A DNA stretch of 64,000 nucleotides, from contig NMRA01000759.1 of NCBI GenBank assembly GCA_002633005.1, positions 99,195-163,194 on the forward strand. The letters are read 5' to 3'. Below are positions 47,701 to 58,705 of this stretch, in pieces (the first letter of the stretch is position 1; every line of letters starts with the position of its first letter). Under the pieces are notes generated by a model. That model made no database searches and was not told where the DNA came from. It worked only from the letters and a program-made list of their open reading frames with translations. The translations under genes were made by a program, and so were the position numbers. Source of the DNA: Phoronis australis (taxonomy: Eukaryota > Phoronida > Phoronidae).

Positions 47701-49563
47701 ACATGTAGAATGCCTACAGTAGGTCTATATCAAACAAGCTTTTTGAGATTTCATTTTGACCAATAATATCACACGGAAGTGGGTCACGTGTTGCTGTAAA
47801 TCTTGCTACATTTCACTGAAAGACAAAATCTCGAGGTCCACTCTATGGCAGATTTGAAGTGAAACGTCAAATTCAATAGACTTTCTAAATTTAAATACTA
47901 TTATTGGGTTGAAATCTTTAATTTGCAGGGGGCGTTTGGATAAATACACAGACTAGTCTATAAGATCCTACATGATCTGAAAAGAACTGAGATTGGAAGT
48001 CCTCATGTTTTTCTAACACACTTGCTTCTCATACTACTGGTGTTAACATTGTGACATTGATGTCTAACGAGTGAAATAAATGTGCCCAAAGTCTCTTGAG
48101 TAGAGCAGACTCAACTGTTTCCATGAAGGTTGTTTGACACAATTTGTCAAGAGTCCATATTTAGAATCCATTGTTATAAAACATTGACCAATGATAACAC
48201 ATTTGAATACAATTTTTAATTCAATTAATGTATTATTTGGTTAGAAATATGTTGATTTTATGTCGCCTTTTTAGTTTTGCGTTTGTTAATTGTGCACGAC
48301 ATCTGATTTCAAAATCATGTCATACTAATTAATCCGCTAACCAAAGTGTAGACATAGCGGTGAATTAATTTAAACATTAAATTTGAACTTATTTATAAAG
48401 GAAACTTCTAATCCCAGATTGCTGCCACCAACTAATCACATTCCGCAACTCAAAAACATTCGCCCTGCAGCATTGCAGTGGCACAAAATAAAAAAGACTC
48501 ACATTTTTGCAGACGTCATAATAATGTATTTATGCGATGTTATGTTGCTGAAAACAAAGTTCCTTACCTCCTTACTTTTTGTGCAAAGAGCCAAACCCTA
48601 ACATGTTGATGAACCAAAATCAAGACGAACACGTTTATTTATGCGGACGTAAGGGAATGTTAAACACCCATTGTAACATAAAAGTGTCATCTTATCAAAA
48701 TAATCCGTTTTCAAAGGAACTTCAATCAATTCACACTTTGACACTGATGTGCATATTAGAAACTGTATTACAGAAAAAATATCCCATCACCGCTTAAGTT
48801 TTTGCAAACATGTATTTGGCAAACATCCCGGTACAAAATGAAAAAGTTAAAAAATCAAGTAACATTTTGTTGATCACCCATAAAATGCGTACGTTGTTTA
48901 ATGCTAACTTGATGTTATCCAACGAATATGTTTTTTTAACGTCTACATGTATTATCTATTCGACAGAGGGAATTCATACTTCATCATGTGAAGCAATTTC
49001 GTTACGTAGATTATCTGAAGTCGAAGCTTGGAAGAAATACCAACGTGAACCCACTGGATAAGGTACGGCAGTCATTGAGTAACTGACGTGTTACAAAACT
49101 ACTCCCGAAGCAATGATCTTGTTATTGAAATCTGCTTTAAAGAAACATTTTTACACGTTCAGTATTGTTGAGCAGCAAACATATTTCATCTCTGTGGTAT
49201 TTATGGTTGTTATCAAACATATGCCTGAGTAGAAACGCTCGACATCTTTTCTGCATCTTTCGCAATTACCGAATTGTGGTTAGAGAGACCTGGATGGAAG
49301 TGGTACATTGAATGGTTCATAATGCATCAAGGACATGTGATGTTAACACTTGGACATAATGTGAAAGGAGTGATATGTTTGTGTGCAGCAACGTGTTGAG
49401 TATTTTTCTGAAATATTCAAGGTATCTCTCAGCCAAACTAATGTTAGATACTTGGTCTATTGTTCCTTCTGACAAAGGTCCCGTGTGACAATTTGCCTAT
49501 TTATGGTTAAGCTAACCTGGGATCTTCAAAAAATATTTTAGGAATCAGACAACGATTAAGACA
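47701..49563. repeat. Second copy of the 1,863-bp tandem duplication (unit 3)
   Basis: It is about 97-99% identical to 45838-47700 outside the exon. Unit 3 then continues to about 51175, collinear with 27950-29600. Confidence 0.95.
48967..49062 (+). CDS. Ankyrin-repeat exon, type 1, copy E4
   Basis: The acceptor is tattcgacag and the donor GATAAG|gtacgg, 32 codons in phase 0-0, no stop. It reads REFILHHVKQFRYVDYLKS KL, then GRNTNVNPLDK. The ankyrin end NVNxLDK is kept while the helix positions differ from E1, E3 and E5. Confidence 0.65.
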
Positions 49564-50373
49564 ATGCAAGCATTTCAAAATAATCTGAAATTTTAAATCC
49601 AATATTAGTGCGCTCCATAACAGTGAAAAAGAAAATACACGGACACGCAGCTTTTGGAATTTTTTGTACATGTACCTGGATCAAAGATTCACTATTCATT
49701 CCAATGTGTGCTCTGATTTAACATTTGACTTTCATAAATTATACAAACATATATCAGAAGAATAATATATACCTTGTACTGTGTGCCATCAAAGTGCATG
49801 ACTATTGAGGACTTAAGATTTCGTAATATATCTATGGAACTCTTTAGTTTGACAGAAATAATTTTGTCTATGTTAAGAGTAACGAGATTATTAGTTCAAA
49901 CTTTTTTACCATGTAGTTAATACACAATATTTAATCATAATTTCACTTTCACGATCAACTAACCTTAGCCATTGAACTTCAAATAATATTGTAAAATGAG
50001 TTTCTTAACTGTTCATCTACACCATAACTTTGACCTCTTTTACAATTAAATGTATTTAATTTACATTTTTTCACAACTCCCAAAACATTGATACCACGAT
50101 GTTAGTATGAAGGTTTCTTGTGTTATCTTGTGTTTTATAAACGTAACACAGAATAGTTTTCCATAGTCTTTCTAGAATAAATTAAAAACTGGACCCAAGA
50201 CCGCATGTGACTGACAATCAAGAACATCACAACATCACAACATCACAATTACACTATTATTTCTATAGCTTAGGCCATGTGCTTTTTAAGATCGGTGCCA
50301 TCCCCATGTACATCCTTGTTTAAAATTATCAACCTGTTGTCCTACCAGTTGCCAAACGTTTCCTTGTACTGTA

Positions 50374-50590
50374 TTATGAATTGGTGAGTACTATATTTTC
50401 TTTGTTCCGGTAGGCACAGCTTGTTCTGTACACAATACAAGCCATAGGTGGTTGTGGTGCAGATAATGAGGAGTTGGAAAATGGTTTTGTTGTTCTACAC
50501 TGACAAAAATAATAAGTAATGCCTAACATCATGACTGTGATGGTCGAAACAAATGTAGCCAACCACTCAGTAATATTATTTTTTATTCGT
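50374..50590 (-). CDS. Bidirectionally open segment, unit 3
   Basis: On the minus strand the hydrophobic stretch ATFVSTITVMMLGITYYF and its tail are open. The overlapping plus-strand frame 50414-50503 is described separately. Only one of the two is likely coding. Confidence 0.25.
50414..50503 (+). CDS. Candidate 30-codon terminal exon, unit 3 (plus strand)
   Basis: After tttgttccggtag a phase-0 frame reads AQLVLYTIQAIGGCGADN, then EELENGFVVLH and TGA. ADNxxLE resembles the start of an ankyrin repeat (AxxGDLE). The matching frame at 55149-55238 is also intact, while those at 28806 and 30358 have a TAA at the same codon. It overlaps a minus-strand ORF. Confidence 0.3.
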   Translation, partial: AQLVLYTIQAIGGCGADNEELENGFVVLH

Positions 50591-51186
50591 GAGTAGAGGG
50601 AGTTGTCGCTCGTGCCATTTTAAGAGGGTCGTAGGGTGAGGGGTTCGAGTGGGTTTTGGAACAATCACACCTGGTTTGGACGAAAATTCTAAAACTAGTC
50701 GCACAAGACTCTTCTAAACTAAGTGATTGAAAATAGAAAATGGCTACGATAATACCCATCTCTTTTACACAGTGATGGCCAGATTCATACAAACCTTATG
50801 ATGTTCACAAACGGCACCCAGCCTGACAACATGGTATCATGCATTTAGTGCACCTGCTGTGAAACATGCATATACCTTCTTTAACATTCTCACTCTGTAA
50901 TAAGCAACCGTTCATTGCTTTGTTGTTTAACCTCAGTAGAACCCTAAAATATGAAAGCAGGATTAACGTATAAGCCTACAGTGGATTTCGTGTTGTTACT
51001 TGGAGCTAAGGACGTTTTAGTTATATTTTATAGATTGTTGGAGGTGATAATTTCTGGCTGACCATGAAATCAGTGAAATGACGTTTTGATCTGTAGGAAG
51101 CATGGTAGTGCTATTTGCATAATTTGTTTAAAGTGACATTATCAGCCTAAAAACTTAGTTAGTGTGATTATACGCGTCGATGATTC

Positions 51187-51275
51187 CCGGGTTCGACTCC
51201 GTCCTTGGTTTCCCGCCAAATCGTTGTCTCACTAGTGGGATAACTTTATGGGTTATTACACGGTTGTATCTGCCA
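51187..51275 (+). mobile_element. Truncated tRNA-derived SINE, plus strand
   Basis: It starts at a B box, GGTTCGACTCC (51190-51200), and continues through tttcccgccaaatcg, tctcactagtggga and the gttattacacggttgtat tail. The tRNA head is missing. Confidence 0.75.
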
Positions 51276-51299
51276 TTTGACGCTAATATTGTGGTATAA

Positions 51300-51500
51300 A
51301 ACCGTGTAACATAAAGTTATCTCACTAGTGAGATACGATTTGGCGGGAAACCGAGGACGGAGTCGAACCCAGGTCCTTTATATTGCTGGTCGCCGACTTT
51401 ACCACTACACCAGGCAGCGACTGACGTCATCAAGAGTGAAAATAGAATACTTAAGTGAACACGCGCAACAATCGCATGTTCAGCGAAGGGCATTGTACTG
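51300..51500 (-). mobile_element. tRNA-derived SINE, minus strand, tail-to-tail with the previous one
   Basis: On the minus strand an A-box-like tggtgtagtggtaaag and B box GGTTCGACTCC (51359-51369) precede the same body as at 51187. The two copies form an imperfect inverted repeat of about 80-bp arms. The full-length relative is at 12184-12400. Confidence 0.75.
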
Positions 51501-51664
51501 TACTTATACACTACGAAAAATAAGACACATAATTTCCATAAAAGTGATATCTTAATTCAGTGAAAAATTTCTCTCATGTCTTCTTACTTGTAAATCACCG
51601 ATCTACAATTTGAATGCGAATATCGTGTCGTCAGGATCTTTGACTTGAGAATTACCGTAATCGT

Positions 51665-51880
51665 TCGGGTTAACGCCCATGTTCAGTTAACCGCCCATCC
51701 CCGACTTTAAGTGGATTTCCGATTTAACCGCCCACTGCTCAGTTAACCACCCTCCCCCGATTTTTTAAGAGTTCCAGCTAAGCGCCCACCTCTCGGTTAA
51801 GCGCCCACCCCGACTTTTAAAGAATGAAGATTTAGCGCCTAGTGCTAACTAAGGAAACGCGCGATTCCCCGACTTTTAGA
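51665..51880. repeat. Degenerate minisatellite of gttaa(c/g)cgccca(c)cccgac units
   Basis: About five imperfect ~40-bp units contain (t)taaccgcccatccccgac-type words. This is a class of GGGCG/TTAA-rich minisatellite that, as I recall, is seen in several animal genomes. No coding potential. Confidence 0.7.
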
Positions 51881-53620
51881 AAAAGATCGATGATCACAAT
51901 GACTGCAACGACGCCGGGACTCCGAGACGGTGGTTTAGCAATCTGAATCACAATACAGGTAAAGAGTTATTGTCTTGGGTCATGAACTCACTTCAAAATA
52001 CTTGAACCTTTTTGTCACTTTATTTTCTTCCCTTGTTTGCAAAGTTTAAGAACGCCGCCGGCGTCAAAACCTCCGCTTTCAGCGACTTTGTCTGCCGCAC
52101 TGATTTTCCGTCTGCAGTGCACTAGATAAAACATATATTTGAAAATCAGGCCAGAGAAATGTGACAATGGTTTTGCCAATCCTCCAAATTCTATTAAGGT
52201 GGGAAGCTTTCGTATTTTGAACAAATCTCACAACTCACGGAAAGACGTCAAATTCTCAATATTTTGATGAATATAACTGCCGGGTTATAGAGTATGTGGG
52301 GCGACCGAAGGGACAGTACAAGTGCCTTACTGGGTTACCGATTTCGTTGCTGTCTGTCGATTTCTGAATTCAAACGTTGGCAATAATGTATGTTTGTGTA
52401 TGATCTTGAAGTAATAAAAAACGGCAAGTCAAATTTTGTTTTTCGCTTATTGCATCTCAGTCAAACTGGTTAGCAGATTCAACTAATGTCGCTGGCTGTT
52501 CTTTACTATTTCGTGCGTCAGCCCCCACGTAAGCGTGACTGTGTGAATTATCATTTCCACTTCCCCTTTTTAGCCATCCGGAATAGTTTTGTTCATACAT
52601 TGGCCATTTTCAGCCTGAACAAAAATTCTTACCATTCGAGTCTGAAATATCTACGACGTAGACTGCTTGACGATAGTGGGTAGGAGATTCACGCAGCTAG
52701 TTACAGGGATGGGCTTAGGGAGCATCGTGCCGGGAAATATGGGAATAGACTTGACATCGCAGTTTTGGGGAACATTGGCAACGGAGGAATATCGTAAAGA
52801 ACTGGGTCTTTCGTAACAACAGCTTAAAAGTACATAGTCACGCCCGTTTTTGTTACTTCGTCGGACTGTCGCTATGTGTGACTGATTTGTAGTGGTGCAC
52901 GTGCGCAAGTTCCCACACTTTGGAGTGCATGTTACCTTGACACCAACATGTGATTGACAGGTGACTCACACGTAGGCCCTACGTGCGTGCTGAATACCGC
53001 CACTATCTTTGGCCATAAAAAACGAGATGCATATTGAAAGAGGCCGTTATATTACTTGACGGCATTTCCAAGTCACGATTGTCAGCCGACTGAGACATTG
53101 CGCGATAACAGCGGGACCGAACAGTGCCGCAGTGCGATATTACAAGTGATATAAATAGGATAATCTGGACATCTTGCATGAAAAATAAATGTTTTTCCAC
53201 CACGAAGTTTGGTAAGGTGATCGTTTAGAATAATGAATTGAAACATTGCTGTTTTCTGACATTTTGTAACATATTTATGCAGTTGCTTGAAATTTTCTTC
53301 TTGATCGACGACTGGCTCGACCACCCCCGATCCTTGTCTTACTTCTTTGCATAGCATGTTTGGCGCAACGGCAAGAGAGCAATGCCGGGCTGTCGAGATA
53401 AGACAGCTAGCCGCAGAACCATACGCTGAAAATGTCATTGAGTCACGGAGTGTCGACTATAACATCCCAAACACAAAAAAACAGCAGAGTTAAGTTTTTC
53501 AAACTTTTATTACAACCAATTTTAAAACTGCTCTCTGACTCAGAACTTGACAGCTACATATAGTACGAGACCATAAATTTGATGTCTGACCTCTGCAACA
53601 AGTGAAGCTTGCACGCGCGC
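51881..53620. other. Unique spacer between array units 3 and 4
   Basis: It holds two sizeable open frames without splice support: plus 52486-52683, and minus 53082-53438 (118 codons; VVDQEENFKQLHKYVTKC). The minus one has plausible composition and could be a first exon, but I do not recognise it. Confidence 0.3.
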
Positions 53621-53790
53621 ACATGTATTTGGCAAACATCCCGGTACAAAATGAAAAAAGTTAAAAAATCAAGTAAATGAGAAATTAACATTTTTGATTA
53701 CCCATAAAATGCGAACGTTGTTAAATGCTAACTTGATGTTATCCAACGAATATGTTTTTTTAACACCTACATGTATTATCTATTCGACAG

Positions 53791-53886
53791 AGGGAATTCC
53801 CACTTCATCAAACAGTGCCATTTAGGGACGTAGATGATCTGAAGTCGGAGCTTCGAAGGAATGCCAACGTGAACGCACTGGATAAG
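53791..53886 (+). CDS. Ankyrin-repeat exon, type 1, copy E5
   Basis: The acceptor is tattcgacag and the donor GATAAG|gtacgg, 32 codons in phase 0-0, no stop. It reads REFPLHQTVPFRDVDDLKS EL, then RRNANVNALDK. The C-terminal half is the most canonical ankyrin version in the set. Confidence 0.7.
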
Positions 53887-55093
53887 GTACGGCAGTCATT
53901 GAGTGACTGACTTGTTACAAAACTACTCCTGAAGAAATGAACTTTTTATTGAAATCTGCTTTAAACAAACATTTTTAAACTTTCAGTATTGTTGAGGAGC
54001 AAACATATTTCATCTCTGTGGTATTTATGGTTGAGCTATCAAACATATGCCTCAGTAGAATTGCTCGACATCTTTTCTGCATCTTTCGCAATTACCGATT
54101 TGTGGTTAGAGAGACCTGGATGTAAGTGGTCCATTGAATGGTTCATTATGCATCAAGGACACGTGATGTTAACACTTGGACATATTGTGAAAAGAATGAT
54201 ATGTTTGTGTGCACCAACGTGTTGGGTATTTTTCTGAAATATTCAAGGTATCTCTCAGCCAAACTAATGTTAGATACTTGGTCTATTGTTCCTTCTGACA
54301 AAGGTCCCGTAAGACAATTTGCCTATTTATGGTTAAGCTAACCTGGGATCTTCAAAACTTATTTTAGGAATCAGACAACGATTATGACAATGCAAGCATT
54401 TCAAAATAATCTGAAATATTAAATCCAGTATTAGTGACCTCCTTAACAGTGAAAAAGAAAATACACGGACACGCAGCTTTTGGAATTTTTCTGTACATGT
54501 ACCTGGAATCTGGATCAAAGATTCATGATTTATTCCAATATGTGCTCTGATTTAGCATTTGACTTTCATAAATTATACAAAAATAAGTATATCAGAAGAA
54601 TAATTCATACCTTGTACAGTGTGCCATCAAAGTGCATGTCTACTGAGGACTTAAGATTTCGTAATATATCTATGGAACTCTTTAGTTTGACAGAAATAAT
54701 TTTGTCTATGTTAGGAGTAATGAGATCATTAGTTCAAAATTTTTTACAATGTAGCTAATACACAATATTTAATCATAATTTCACTTTCACGATCAACTAA
54801 CCTTAGCCATTGAACTTCAAATTATATTGTAAAACAAGTTCCTTAACTGTTCATGTACATCATAACTTTGACCTCTTTCACAATTATTTAATTTACCCCT
54901 TTTCACAACTCCCAAAACATCGATACCACGTTGTTAGTATGAAGGTTCCTTGTGTGATCTTGTGTTTTATAAACGCAACGCAGAAAAGTTTCCCATAGTC
55001 TTTCTAGAATAAATTAAAAACTGGACCCAAGACCGTATGTGACTGACAATCAAGACCATCACAACATCACAATTACACTATTATTTCTACAGC

Positions 55094-55320
55094 TTAGACC
55101 ATGTGCTTTTTTGAATTGGTGTGTACTATATTTTCTTTGTTCCGGTAGGCACAGCTTGTTCTGTATCCAGTACAAGCCATAGGTGGTTGTGGTGCAGATA
55201 ATGAGGATTTGGAAAATTGTTTTGTTGTTCTACACTGACTAAAATAACAAGTAATGGCTAACATCACGATTGTGACTGTCGAAACAAATGTAGCCAACCA
55301 CTCAGTAATATTATTTTTTA
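55094..55320 (-). CDS. Bidirectionally open segment, unit 4
   Basis: The minus-strand hydrophobic frame (ATFVSTVTIVMLAITCYF) is open. The plus-strand candidate exon 55149-55238 (AQLVLYPVQAIGGCGADN, then TGA) is also open. See the unit 3 entries. Confidence 0.25.
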
Positions 55321-56283
55321 TCCGTGAGTAGAGGGGGTTGTAGCTCGTGCCCTGTTAAGCGGGTCGTGGGGTGAGGGGTTCGAGTGGGTTTTGGAACAAT
55401 CAAACCTGGTTTGGACGACAATTCTAAAAAATAGTCGCACAAGACTCTTCTAAATTAAGTGATGGAAAATAGAAAATGGCTACAATAATACCCATCTCTT
55501 TTACACAGTGATGTGTAGAGATAATGGCCAGAATCATACAAACCTTATGATGTTCTCAAACGGCACCTAGCTTGACAACATGGTATCATGCTGACTTGGT
55601 AGATTTAATGCACCTGCAGTGAAACATGCAAATAACTTCTTTAACATTCTCACTCTGTAATTTGCAACCGTTCATTGCTTTGTTGTTTAACCTCAGTAGT
55701 ACCCTAAAATACATGTATGAAAGCAGGATTAACGTATAAGCCTACATTGGATTTCATGTTGTTATTTGGAGCTAAGGACGTTTCAGTTATATTTTATTGG
55801 TTGTTGGAGGTGATAATTTGTGGCTGACCATGAAATCGGTGAAATGACGTTTTGATCTGTAGGAAGCACGGTAGTGCTATTTGCATAATTTGTTTAAAGT
55901 GACATTATCAGCCTGAAAACTTGGTTAGTGTGATTCTACCCGTCGATGATTCGAAAGAGGCTTAGCCCTTCCAGTTGCATATGCCGCTGGTTAAATGACT
56001 GATCATAATCCCAATAGATGCACGATAGCATAAGGTACGACATGGCTTTTTGAAACTGGCAACTATGAATGCTTCTTACCCTATTGGATTATTGAAGTTA
56101 TTCAATATCTAAACACAATTCGCCATTTCTTACGCCACTTTCTGTTTTTACCATCGGTCTTGAGCCAGATCGAATTCGTGTAGTCAAGTCTTATGGTATA
56201 GTCACTCGATAGTGATATACTAAAATTAGGATATGTGTCTGTATTTGTCTCAGCAGGCCGTGGGTCAAAAGGGTTGTGCTTTA

Positions 56284-56327
56284 TGGGTCATGGGGTTTGT
56301 GGGTCAAAGGGGTTGTGGAATGTGGGG
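56284..56327 (+). promoter_or_regulatory. G-quadruplex-type G runs
   Basis: GGG, GGGG, GGG, GGGG and GGGGG runs occur with loops tcat, tttgt, tcaaa and an 11-base final spacer. The partner near 31970 is weaker. Structure is an inference. Confidence 0.4.
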
Positions 56328-57149
56328 GTCGAGCGGGTTTTGCTACAATCCGCATAATGCTCTACATGGCATTTTTGATCTGGCAACTACGAATACTGCT
56401 TACACTTTTGGATTACAATAGACACATAATAACCCAGTGTCAGAGGTTTTATTACCAGCTTCTTTGAGTTTGGGGAGAAGAGAACGAAGATGGGTGGCAA
56501 TGGTAATCACTTCTCATTAGTAGCAATATTTTCTCCCATTTAAGATACTACTAGATTTATTTGTCGTTTAATGTTGACCCTCTTCATTGTTTGCACGGTA
56601 AAATTCAGTTAACTACAAAAGACTTAAAGGGATATAGGACCCATTGCAACTACTGTATATTTGTTGAGAGGCCTCTGAGTCAACCTCTGTTGGATAGCCT
56701 GCCTGAGCAACACAATTGAACAACATGACTTGCGTGCACCACTCGTTACCATAGTGGCTTTAATATCCCCGATAATGAAGCCTTGAGTGAACTTCTAGAA
56801 ATATCTTGAGTTTTGCGGAAGATTAAAAACGAGTTGTACGAAACATCTATAGAAGATTAAATTAAACAAATGAGTAGTGAATCAAATAAATGATGGGAAG
56901 TAAAAAGTGAAACGAACACACTGTGAGCCAAAACGATATGTCAGTGCAAAGAATAATTTGACACTCAATATTTTAAGAAAACTGTTTGTTAATACTATTT
57001 AATAAAAGATTGGTTTAATGGGAAGTCAACACAAATATCCTGTATCAAAGGCATGATGGATTCTGAAAAATTTAAATACCATGGTTGACAGATTTTCACC
57101 CTGAATGCAATGATGCTGAAGTTTTCAAGTGAAAATGGACCAATGCTAG

Positions 57150-57152
<3 letters not shown>

Positions 57153-57214
<62 letters not shown>
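57153..57214. repeat. (CA)n-(TA)n compound microsatellite
   Basis: About 16 CA units are followed by about 15 TA units. The duplicated site near 34508 has only acacatatatatgtatata. Confidence 0.95.
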
Positions 57215-57219
<5 letters not shown>

Positions 57220-57593
57220 GGTTTAAACATTTGTTAAATGTTCAATACTCGGCATACTTCATAAAGTGAAGACCACCTTATGTATCACTTCCTATTCCCA
57301 TTATGTGTTTTCTCCCACTGCATGAAATATACCTGCTTTTGATATTCTAAAATTGCTGCTTTCGGTACGCAAAAATGTGACATTTTCTTCGTAAACATTT
57401 GAAAGCCTATGAATAAGTGCAAAAACGGTGACTTGTGTATGAGAGACACATGTGTATAGGGACACATACACAAAGTTTTAAGCTGATTTTTTTATTTCTT
57501 TTCATTTTCTCGGGAAATACCCCATAATAGAGAGTTTCTGTGGATAAGTACACTGTACATATATAGTGACTCCCACAAGTGCATTTAGTATTT

Positions 57594-57780
57594 TCACCTT
57601 ATGCTGATGATATTGCAGATATTGCAAGTGCACCAAGACAGTTATTACAACGAAAAAATCGATTAAACAAAATTATGAGGTTCAGAAACTGGGATCCTCT
57701 ACAGAGCGTTAAAAGTTGTCGCGTAATCTCCAAATTGAGTTTAAGAGGAGCATATAACAGCAACCTGGGGGACTCATGCT
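57594..57780 (+). pseudogene. Reverse-transcriptase YADD remnant, second copy
   Basis: The frame SPYADDIADIASAPRQLLQ R, then KNRLNKIMRFRNWD is open for about 60 codons. It is the better-preserved partner of 34897 and is an RT fragment only. Confidence 0.35.
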
Positions 57781-58495
57781 AAACATTTTCTAGGGGTCCA
57801 GCATGAAGTAGATAATATCGAAGAGATTCTCTCCGTACTAAAATTTTCTGCTTTGAAAAATGAGAGACAGAAGGAGAGGAGAGGAAGAGTGAGAGGGAGA
57901 AGAAGAAGGATAGGGAGACAATGTTCCTCGCAAGAGACCTTCTTTCAGGCAAGTCTCATTCAACGACAAAATATTTTCTGCCCTCTTAAGCTGCACAGAT
58001 ATTTTCATAAATTGCCGCGCAACACGTCTAGTCTCGCTGTCTAATTCGCACATGAGACTTCCAAAACTCAACTTAGATTCATAGGTATTAATATGTGTAA
58101 CGTTATTTAAATATAGGTGATAGAACGTTCGTGTTTGTACCAGTGGTTATTATATCGAGATTCGTGATATGCAAAAGTATTTGAACAAGGGCGAATCCCA
58201 GCTGAGGATTCTTTAAAGAAGCGGGCTTACACAGATTGCTTCGCTTGTTTTTTTGTCGTTTGTCATCTTTTAACAAGGATGATCGCACATGTAATATTTT
58301 CACGAATGGACTTTTTTGCTGCCTGCATGAGAAGTCAGTTCAAGTTGTATTTTACACGAGCCACAGGCTTGGGCTGCATGCATATCTGCTATTTTCGGTA
58401 TTTTCGTCAGAGTTTGAGCTAAATCTATTTCTTAATTAAAGTTTGCTTACTATTCTAACGATTTTTCTTGACTTTGTTGAGTAATATCTGTGCAG

Positions 58496-58705
58496 GACAC
58501 CCAGACGATGTGGCTGATGCACGTTCATATGCTTCTTAGAAATGATCCTTGCGCGCGGTTCTTATCATTTTTAAGTAGAAAGTATTCCGAAGTTTATTGT
58601 AAAATTGACAGAAATACAATGTTTACAGAAGTTGTAATTTTGCTTTCGGGCTCGTTCTATTTTGAATGTTTTGATAACGAATTAAAAATTGACTCATATT
58701 TGACC
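58496..58705 (+). CDS. 70-codon exon, copy H2, intact
   Basis: The acceptor is taatatctgtgcag and the likely donor TTGACC|gtaaag, 210 bp in phase 0-0. It reads DTQTMWLMHVHMLLRNDP, CARFLSFLSRKYSEVY and on to KIDSYLT. The phase matches the ankyrin exons of the array, so it may belong to the same gene family. The frame also reads past the donor to 58750. Domain assignment (two loose ankyrin repeats) is tentative. Confidence 0.5.

Larger units (their letters stand above)
53625..56100. repeat. Array unit 4
   Basis: It begins at acatgtatttggcaaacatc, collinear with 27207-29760. At about 56100-56115 it joins sequence homologous to 31810 across a shared acacaatt/cacaatt word. Confidence 0.9.

Noticed and set aside
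57838-58071. Minus-strand ORF (ARQFMKISVQLKRAENIL)
   Set aside because: It has a protein-like composition and might be another retroelement scrap, but it overlaps the homopurine tract and has no start, splice or domain evidence.
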